Below, piece after piece: positions 58,348-64,000 of a stretch of DNA of 64,000 nt. Every line of letters starts with the position of its first letter. Position 1 is the stretch's first letter. The stretch is from Fibrella aestuarina BUZ 2 (GTDB lineage: Bacteria; Bacteroidota; Bacteroidia; Cytophagales; Spirosomataceae). Made by a program: the position numbers and the translations under genes. A model generated the notes under the pieces. The model was not told the DNA's origin and ran no database searches. It worked only from the letters and a program-made list of their open reading frames with translations. Where the stretch lies: contig NC_020054.1 of NCBI RefSeq assembly GCF_000331105.1, positions 3,045,451-3,109,450 of the forward strand, written 5' to 3'.

Positions 58348-60953
58348 AACGGGTAACCGATGCCGAAGTTGAGCACCACCGGATTCGGCCCCGAAGCGAG
58401 GTTCCCGAATGAAAACTTGGGCAGGATGAACCGCTCATCGACCAGCCTCCCATCGGAAGCTACGTAGCGGCGGGCCGGATCATACACTTTGACGGCCGCA
58501 TCGAGGCGGAGAATAACGAAGCTGAAGTCGAACCGGATACCCACGCCCGTGCCTACGGCGAGCTGTTCCAGGAACGTACCTGGCTGGAAAACACCCCGGT
58601 CCAGGTTGGTGCTGGCCGTACTGCTGCTTTGACGGCGCAATAGCCAGACATTACCGACGTCGACAAAGGCGGCGCCGTCGAGGTTGAGGGCGCTGCCAAA
58701 CTTGATTAGCCGCCCCCGTAACTCGGCCGACCCTTCGAGCAGTACATCGCCCGGTCGCTCAAACCGGTAATCAAAGGCACCGCCTTCCTCTTCGCGGAAG
58801 AGAGGAGTATCCTGCGTACCCGATTGCGGGTAGGCCGCTCCCCAGCCCAACCGCCGGGGCAACCACGCCCGCACGCTGTTGGCACCGCCCGCGAAAAAGC
58901 GTTTTTCATAGGGAGCCGTTCGGTCGGGGCCGTAGCCGACTACAAGACCTCCGTTAGCCCGAAACGCCAGCACCGAGTTGACGCCAACCGGGAGGTAGTG
59001 CCGGTAGTCGATGTTGGTGCGCAGGTATTTGAAATACCGCAGACCTGTCTGATCGGCAAGCCTTTCGATGGCTCTATTACTTATCAGGTTGAGCGTTGTT
59101 CCACCTGACTCGCCCGTGACTCGTAAAAAGTTGGCCCGTCTATTCTGGCCCACAACGTTGGTATTGTAGGTATACCCCGCGTTGATGCTGGAAAAGAAGG
59201 CGCTCTGAAAGCTGGTGCGAATGGGGTTACCTTGGGCATCCTGTTGTTTCAGGAATTCTTCGAACGTCGAAGCGATCCGACTGGCACGGAGGTAATTGAT
59301 GTCGGCAGGGCTGAGCGTGAACTGTTGGGCCTGATTTTTTTGCCACAGGTACGTCATGGCCAGCCGCAGGTTCTGGCGGGAGTACTCAGGTCGACTGATA
59401 CTGGTATAGCCCAGCGATACCTGGGTACGTGGGTTGAGTTCATTGAACCGAAACCGGAGCCGCCCCGGAAACAGAATTTGTGGGAAGGTGAGCGAATTTG
59501 TTAGGCCGAACTCGCGGGAGCTGTATACACTATCGATCTGAATGAAACCCGTCTGCGCCTCGATCCCGAACCGAACCGACGTTTCAAACGTCTCCAGCCC
59601 ACCAAACAGGTTGCGCACCCGTAGCGACAGGTTGCCAAACCCGCCGGGGTACAGGCTTTGAGTCTGGTACAGGCCCGTAGCGCCGCCTTCCACCGTGGCG
59701 TCGTATTTGTCGAGTGGTGTGGCTGTAATCACCGTGCGCAGTCGCCGGTTGGTCGTGTCGGTGAAGTTGACGTTGGAAAACCGGAACTGGTTGAGCAGGA
59801 AGAGTTGCCGCTGTGTAGCGTTATAGGCGTTCTGCCGGTACAGGTCGCCGGGCCGCAGCGAAATTTTGGTATCGAGCAGCCGGGGGCGATACAGCCCCCG
59901 CTCCAGCAGGTAGGTAATCCTGTTGTAGGCTATCGTATCAAGGGGCTGCTTCGTGTCGCGCGCTACGGTCATCTGCACGTCGCCGATGCGATAGATCGGG
60001 TGGGCCGTCTGCCCCGGCGGGTTAGCTAGTTGCACCGTCAGGTCGACGGGCTGAGAGCCCACGAACGCCGAGTCGATAAAGGCCGAATCGCGGGCCACTT
60101 CGTAGCGGATATACTGGCGACTGAACCCGTAGTAGCCATTGTTGCGCAGGAGTTCTTCGATCCGAATTCGCTCGTTCTCGAGGTTATCGGCGTCGTAGCG
60201 AGCCCCCACCTTCAGCAAGGAGTTGGCCAGCGAATACCCAACCAGTGAGTCGATGCGGCGGTCGGGTATCTGGTAGCGGACTGTGGCGTAGGTGTACGGG
60301 AGGTCTTCCGTAATCAGGTAGTTGACCCGCACCCGCCGGTCAAGGAGCGTATCGACGCTGAAGCCCGTTTTGGCCCGAAAAAAACCTTTACTCTGCAAAT
60401 ACCGCTGCATTTTGAGCGTGTTGCTCTGCGCATCGGCGGCGGCGTAATAGACGGGCGGCTCGCCAAAGTTCCGCATGACCCAGTTGCCGCCTTCGATGTA
60501 ACGTTGCAGGTGGCGGGCCTGTCGGCTGAAGCGACGGTTCAGTTTACGAAGTGCCTTGGGGTTGTTAATCAGGTTCTGGCTTTCCTGCTCAAACCGGGCC
60601 GTGCGCACTTCCAGCTCGCGCCGGGCCGAGTCGGGGCGGTAGTTGCCCGAGAAGGCCTGATAGATCCACAGGCTGATGGTAAACGGACTTTGCAAAAAGC
60701 GCTTGTTGGGCCGTTGTGGAATTAGTTCGAGCAGTTCGTCATCTTCGATAAGCTCGTTGCCTTTGACCGTCTGCGTATAGAGCAGGTACTGGTTGTCGGG
60801 CAGTCGGCGCGACGACAGACAGCTCGTCAGTAGCGTACAGTGTACAATGAAGCAAGCCCAATGGATGAATCGCCGGCGTAAATGGTGAACTTTGCCCCAC
60901 CGACGGGTAACCCGCTGAACCCACGGGTCCGTCGTACATCGTACATCGTACAT
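58344..60953 (-). CDS. OMP85/BamA-superfamily lipoprotein (TamL-like)
   Basis: An 869 aa outer-membrane protein of the BamA/TamA superfamily. Probable lipobox LLTSC at about residue 41-45, POTRA-like repeats between about 60 and 420 (GFFRAKTGFSVDTLLDRRVRV; GDVQMTVARDTKQPLDTIAY), and a 16-strand barrel with the conserved RFFAGGANSVRAWLPRRLG (about 690-708) and a final aromatic residue (GIGYPF). TamL lipoproteins of Bacteroidota help insert outer-membrane proteins. The start is uncertain: ATG 60953 lies in palindrome-type words only 13 bp from the divergent TrmH start, and the N-terminal MYDVRCTT and CFIVHCTL look like translated repeat. Confidence 0.88.
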   Translation of the reverse strand: MYDVRCTTDPWVQRVTRRWGKVHHLRRRFIHWACFIVHCTLLTSCLSSRRLPDNQYLLYTQTVKGNELIEDDELLELIPQRPNKRFLQSPFTISLWIYQAFSGNYRPDSARRELEVRTARFEQESQNLINNPKALRKLNRRFSRQARHLQRYIEGGNWVMRNFGEPPVYYAAADAQSNTLKMQRYLQSKGFFRAKTGFSVDTLLDRRVRVNYLITEDLPYTYATVRYQIPDRRIDSLVGYSLANSLLKVGARYDADNLENERIRIEELLRNNGYYGFSRQYIRYEVARDSAFIDSAFVGSQPVDLTVQLANPPGQTAHPIYRIGDVQMTVARDTKQPLDTIAYNRITYLLERGLYRPRLLDTKISLRPGDLYRQNAYNATQRQLFLLNQFRFSNVNFTDTTNRRLRTVITATPLDKYDATVEGGATGLYQTQSLYPGGFGNLSLRVRNLFGGLETFETSVRFGIEAQTGFIQIDSVYSSREFGLTNSLTFPQILFPGRLRFRFNELNPRTQVSLGYTSISRPEYSRQNLRLAMTYLWQKNQAQQFTLSPADINYLRASRIASTFEEFLKQQDAQGNPIRTSFQSAFFSSINAGYTYNTNVVGQNRRANFLRVTGESGGTTLNLISNRAIERLADQTGLRYFKYLRTNIDYRHYLPVGVNSVLAFRANGGLVVGYGPDRTAPYEKRFFAGGANSVRAWLPRRLGWGAAYPQSGTQDTPLFREEEGGAFDYRFERPGDVLLEGSAELRGRLIKFGSALNLDGAAFVDVGNVWLLRRQSSSTASTNLDRGVFQPGTFLEQLAVGTGVGIRFDFSFVILRLDAAVKVYDPARRYVASDGRLVDERFILPKFSFGNLASGPNPVVLNFGIGYPF

Positions 60954-60966
60954 TCGTTCGTCAATT

Positions 60967-61761
60967 ATGCTCTCCAAATCACTCGCCCAGTTGGTTCGTT
61001 CCCTGCATCAGAAAAAATACCGTCAACAGGAGCAGTTGTTTCTAGTCGAAAACGGGAAGAGTGTGCAGGAAGTACTGGCCTCTGATTTTCGGGTCGACCT
61101 GCTGCTTTGTACCGAGGCTTTCTACAAAGAAAACGCCGGGGGGGCAGACCGCCAACGTTGCCGCGTCGAAATGGTGACCGCCGACGAACTGACCCGCGTG
61201 GGAACGCTCGAAAGCAATAACGCCGCCATTGCCGTTGTGCGTATGCGTCCCAACGTACCCAGCCCAACTCCGCTATCCCGTTCGGCCAACTGGACGCTCG
61301 TGCTCGACGACGTGCGCGACCCCGGCAATCTGGGCACCATCCTGCGCATCGCCGATTGGTACGGGATCGACACGATTTTGTGCTCCGAAACGACCGCCGA
61401 TGTCTATAACCCCAAGGTAATCTCGGCCAGCAAAGGCTCATTCACGCGCATCCAATGGTGGTACGGCGACGTGGTTACGGTGCTGAAGCCCACCAAGCTG
61501 CCCATCCTGGGTGCGTTTCTGGATGGGGATGACGTGCACACGCTCCCGGCTAGTCAGCTACCGGCTGGGTATGTAGTGATGGGCAATGAAGCCAACGGCA
61601 TCGGCCCGGCGCTCGAACCCCTCGTAACCCAGCGCATTACCATTCCGCGCTACGGCGCTGCCGAGTCGCTCAACGTCGGCATTGCCACGGCCGTGATTCT
61701 GGATAACCTACGCCGGATTCAACCACCCCCCGGCTTTCTTCTTGCTAAGGAGGGGGTGTAG
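60967..61761 (+). CDS. TrmH/SpoU-family RNA 2'-O-methyltransferase
   Basis: A 264 aa SAM-dependent methyltransferase acting on the ribose of tRNA or rRNA. N-terminal substrate-binding domain (VRSLHQKKYRQQEQLFLVEN), then the trefoil-knot SPOUT domain with TLVLDDVRDPGNLGTILRIA (about 110-129), VVMGNEANGIGPALE (about 203) and IPRYGAAESLNVGIATAVIL (about 223-242). The last 13 residues (QPPPGFLLAKEGV) are encoded by a palindromic repeat and are not part of the family. Confidence 0.93.
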   Translation: MLSKSLAQLVRSLHQKKYRQQEQLFLVENGKSVQEVLASDFRVDLLLCTEAFYKENAGGADRQRCRVEMVTADELTRVGTLESNNAAIAVVRMRPNVPSPTPLSRSANWTLVLDDVRDPGNLGTILRIADWYGIDTILCSETTADVYNPKVISASKGSFTRIQWWYGDVVTVLKPTKLPILGAFLDGDDVHTLPASQLPAGYVVMGNEANGIGPALEPLVTQRITIPRYGAAESLNVGIATAVILDNLRRIQPPPGFLLAKEGV

Positions 61762-61849
61762 CCACCCGTAGAAATCGATTAGTGCAAGCTATGATTGCAT
61801 GCCTATTACTCCCCCTCCTTGCCAAGGAGGGGGCCGGGGGGTGGTTGAA
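61718..61849. repeat. Long palindrome shared by two convergent genes
   Basis: Left arm 61718-61760 and right arm 61809-61849 are complementary with a few mismatches (outer 17 bp TTCAACCACCCCCCGGC perfect), separated by 48 nt. Each arm is the 3' coding end of a different gene and each reads QPPPG-x-LL-x-KEG in protein. Confidence 0.92.
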
Positions 61850-62198
61850 AATGCGCCAGAATCGTAGCCCGTACAGCGAGCCAGTTGTGCAGGATGGCCT
61901 CATTAGAGAAGCGCAATACACGAATGCCCAGGGTTTCGATGGCAGCCTGCCGCTCAAGGTCGTAGTCCCGAACGGCAGGGTGTGAATGGATGCCGCCGTC
62001 TAGTTCGATGGCGAGGCGTTCGGATGGGCAGTAGAAATCAAGAATGAAGTGCCCAACGCTATGTTGTCGTCGGAATTTCCGGCCCGCGAGCTGACTGCCT
62101 TTGCTATACTGCCAAAAACGCTGCTCGGCTTTCGTAGCCCCGTTGCGCAATGCCTGGCGGGCTTCTTTCAGGTAGGCGACGTTGTTTAATTCCGTCAT
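61806..62198 (-). CDS. DUF559 (Vsr-like fold) protein
   Basis: A 130 aa small protein of the DUF559 family, related to the very-short-patch-repair endonuclease fold. KAEQRFWQYSKGSQLAGRKFRRQ (about 23-45), then VGHFILDFYCPSERLAIELDGG (about 48-69, with the presumed catalytic Asp and Glu) and GIRVLRFSNEAIL (about 91-103). Possible DNA nuclease; activity unproved for the family. Its last 14 residues (QPPPGPLLGKEGE) come from the palindrome shared with the convergent TrmH gene. Confidence 0.9.
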   Translation of the reverse strand: MTELNNVAYLKEARQALRNGATKAEQRFWQYSKGSQLAGRKFRRQHSVGHFILDFYCPSERLAIELDGGIHSHPAVRDYDLERQAAIETLGIRVLRFSNEAILHNWLAVRATILAHFQPPPGPLLGKEGE

Positions 62199-62221
62199 GG
62201 GTGAGCGGAGCGGACGGGTTG

Positions 62222-63013
62222 CTACATAAAGCTCGACATCGCCGATTCGTTGGCCAGTTCTTCGGCGTGTTCTTTGCCCAAATACCGGTCGATCAGCGTG
62301 TGAGCGAGGTAGAGGAGGGGCGTCAGCAAAATGGCCGTGGTGGCTTTATAGAGGTAGTTTATGATGCCCACCGCAATCACCTGCCCCAGTGACCAGTTGC
62401 CAAACACGTAGAAGGCAATGCCCAGCACCACAAACGAGTCGATCAACTGGGAAACGAGCGTCGAACCCGTCGCCCGCAACCAGATTTTGCGGCTGCCCGT
62501 GATGCGGCGCAGGTACTGGAACACCGAGGCGTCGAGGATCTGCCCGATCAGGAAGGCCGTGAGCGAGCCGATAATGATGCCCAGCCCCTGCCGGAAAATC
62601 ATCTGGAAGGCATTGTTGATGTTGATCGGGTTACCCGCGCCGTCTTTGCTGTTGACATCGAGCCAGAACTGGGCGGGTGGCAGCGTCGTAACGGCGTAGA
62701 TGATCAGGAAGCTATAGGCTACGAAACCCGCCGTCAGGAAAGAGATCCGGCGCACGCCCGCTTTGCCAAAATACTCGTTGATGATGTCGGACGTGATAAA
62801 GACAAACGGCCAGATGACCGCCCCCGCCGTGAGGTTGAAATCGAGAATGAAGTCGCCGAAGAGGTGAATCTGGGCGGGTTTGAGCCCCAGCGTGGTTTCG
62901 CCCGAAAAGATTTTGACGCCGATGATTTCGGCAATAATGGCATTGACCAGAAAGACCGCACTCAGAAAGATATAGAGGTTTGTGCGCTTGTTGGTAAAGG
63001 TATACGAAGGCAT
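62222..63013 (-). CDS. Queuosine precursor transporter (YhhQ/VUT family)
   Basis: A 263 aa inner-membrane protein with about six helices (first at 12-32, LYIFLSAVFLVNAIIAEIIG). Conserved family stretches: TSDIINEYFGKAGVRRISFL (about 77-96), GQILDASVFQYLRRITGSRK (about 160-179) and SQLIDSFVVLGIAFY (about 192). Imports queuosine precursors for tRNA modification. ATG 63013 is preferred; a longer frame to 63046 enters a palindrome. Confidence 0.93.
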   Translation of the reverse strand: MPSYTFTNKRTNLYIFLSAVFLVNAIIAEIIGVKIFSGETTLGLKPAQIHLFGDFILDFNLTAGAVIWPFVFITSDIINEYFGKAGVRRISFLTAGFVAYSFLIIYAVTTLPPAQFWLDVNSKDGAGNPININNAFQMIFRQGLGIIIGSLTAFLIGQILDASVFQYLRRITGSRKIWLRATGSTLVSQLIDSFVVLGIAFYVFGNWSLGQVIAVGIINYLYKATTAILLTPLLYLAHTLIDRYLGKEHAEELANESAMSSFM

Positions 63014-63022
63014 TGGTGACCA

Positions 63023-63086
63023 GATTACAGGATGAACGGGATTCAAGCCCCGAACAAACTAAATAAATCCTGTTTATCCTGTAATC
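63023..63086. repeat. Palindrome, 21-bp stem
   Basis: GATTACAGGATGAACGGGATT (63023-63043) pairs with 63066-63086 with two mismatches around a 22-nt loop. Unusually it lies upstream of the start of one gene and 40 bp after the end of the next leftward gene. Confidence 0.85.
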
Positions 63087-63127
63087 GGGCCGTAACTATT
63101 TACTCCGCGCGCTGCTCTGGCGACAAT

Positions 63128-63385
63128 TCAAAGGAAAAACGTGTAGAGTACGGCCGCGAGGACCAGAAAATGGACCGCCGCTAGGATGAAGTACGTGTTA
63201 TCGCGGCTGAAGCCCCAGACCACGTTGAGTACGGCCAGTATGAGAACGATACACGTGAAGGCCAGCAGAATCAGGTCACCAAGGCCGGGGCCGCCATCCT
63301 GCGCCGATGGCCCAAATTTCATGCCCACTACGGTGATGATCGTAGCGATGACATAGAAGAGAGCGGTGAGCGTGTACTTATCCAT
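63128..63385 (-). CDS. Small three-helix membrane protein
   Basis: An 85 aa protein with hydrophobic segments at about 5-22, 34-58 and 64-83 (LTALFYVIATIITVVGMKFG; FILAAVHFLVLAAVLYTFFL). No family recognised. Its start overlaps the stop of the upstream gene by 8 bp, so the two are translationally coupled. Confidence 0.72.
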   Translation of the reverse strand: MDKYTLTALFYVIATIITVVGMKFGPSAQDGGPGLGDLILLAFTCIVLILAVLNVVWGFSRDNTYFILAAVHFLVLAAVLYTFFL

Positions 63386-63959
63386 TGGTCAGGTCGTTGT
63401 ACAGCGCGACGAAACGGCTTGTTTCCTCATCGGTCAGAAAGGCTAATTCGTGCTTGATGATGGCGGCGGCGCTGTCGTATTCGCCAAGCAATATATCTTC
63501 GGTCCGAATCGTCAGTTCATACCAGAAGTCATCCTTTTCGGGGTCGGCGTCAAGCACATACTTGCCGTGCAGGTACGTATAGTCGTCCTCGCTGATGAGG
63601 CGCCCTTCGTCAAGAACGAGTTTTCCGCAGGCGTCATCGTTTTCGCAGTCATACGCCACATCGACCCGAACGCCATACTGTGCGGAGAGCTTCAGGAAGA
63701 AACCTCCGGGCAGGCCCTTAAGCGTCTGGAAATTGCCGATGAGTTCGGTAGGCGAGTACAGACTGTAGTCGCAGCCCTGTTTGCTAACATCCTTCGACGA
63801 GCCGTAGAAAGTCATTGGGCTACTACCAGTTGGGGGAGCGCCAACCAAAGCCCCAAAAACGTCCTCTTTAGGTTTGAGGGCATTGAGCAGTGCGTGGAGG
63901 TGAGCAATGGTTCGCGGGGTGCCCGTGAGGCTGAATGCGCAATCATACAGATTCGTCAT
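63378..63959 (-). CDS. Protein of unknown function (193 aa)
   Basis: Soluble, no signal peptide, mixed alpha/beta and acidic at the C-terminus. It begins MTNLYDCAFSLTGTPRTIAH, with two cysteines in YDCENDDACGKL. The N-terminal part is reminiscent of small ferredoxin-like DUF1281/Api-type domains, but I cannot confirm it. Coupled to the small membrane protein downstream. Upstream sequence to the window edge shows nothing recognisable. Confidence 0.65.
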   Translation of the reverse strand: MTNLYDCAFSLTGTPRTIAHLHALLNALKPKEDVFGALVGAPPTGSSPMTFYGSSKDVSKQGCDYSLYSPTELIGNFQTLKGLPGGFFLKLSAQYGVRVDVAYDCENDDACGKLVLDEGRLISEDDYTYLHGKYVLDADPEKDDFWYELTIRTEDILLGEYDSAAAIIKHELAFLTDEETSRFVALYNDLTNG

Positions 63960-64000
63960 GGGATAGCTTGGGGTCTTCGCTTTTGGGTAAACCTATTGCG

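Noticed and set aside
1..64000. CRISPR arrays, tRNA or rRNA genes, complete insertion sequences
   Set aside because: No spaced direct repeats, cloverleaf-like sequence, rRNA-like stretch or transposase-like reading frame was noticed; a dedicated scan could still find a tRNA I missed.

Overview
The window looks like chromosomal DNA of a GC-rich member of the Bacteroidota, most likely Cytophagales near Spirosoma, Fibrella or Rudanella. The evidence is the gene content (HmuY-type heme uptake, a TamL-like OMP85 lipoprotein, a type IX secretion sorting tail, GH130, a suf cluster with DUF59 and bacilliredoxin) and promoters of the Bacteroidota form TAnnTTTG. Genus is inference; there is no rRNA here. 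I saw no tRNA, CRISPR array or complete insertion sequence.

Layout. 0-4 kb: a membrane-domain-only ABC protein, an HlyD adaptor and a TolC channel in one operon. 4-7 kb: a convergent single-module NRPS (A-PCP-TE). 7-11.3 kb: GNAT, then sufS - toxin/antitoxin pair - sufE - DUF59 - bacilliredoxin. 11.3-24.6 kb: mixed housekeeping and envelope genes (TAT-exported isomerase-like protein, CDF transporter, Nudix, LysE, GH130, AraC regulator, OmpA-like, EamA, a decayed toxin/antitoxin pair, nadE). 24.8-32.3 kb: a complete heme acquisition operon (TonB receptor, HmuY, two small paralogous CxxC proteins, HmuT, HmuU, HmuV, HmuS) behind a very clear promoter with an adjacent perfect inverted repeat. 32.3-34.8 kb: an AT-richer islet with a three-gene cassette (STAS-GHKL ATPase, STAS-like DUF4325, PIN nuclease) bordered by a nadE fragment on one side and an hsdS (type I restriction) fragment on the other. 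34.8-64 kb: HAD phosphatase, alpha/beta hydrolase, triple-PAS histidine kinase, acetoacetate-CoA ligase, two S41 proteases, ffh, a T9SS cargo, purM, a transglutaminase-like protein, oxidoreductase, TPR protein, purE, LysM protein, tamL-like gene, TrmH methyltransferase, DUF559 nuclease-like protein and a queuosine precursor transporter.

Two patterns run across the window. First, many gene 3' ends carry long, nearly perfect inverted repeats (stems up to 42 bp), often with GGCTGGCGC next to the loop and unrelated low-complexity outer arms; some reach into the coding sequence and set the stop codons and C-termini of convergent genes. Second, the word GGTACGT/ACGTACC is far too common for chance, both in genes and between them.

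The best candidate for an undescribed system is the STAS-ATPase/DUF4325/PIN cassette in the decayed restriction locus; next are the two CxxC proteins inside the heme operon and the modular palindrome family.
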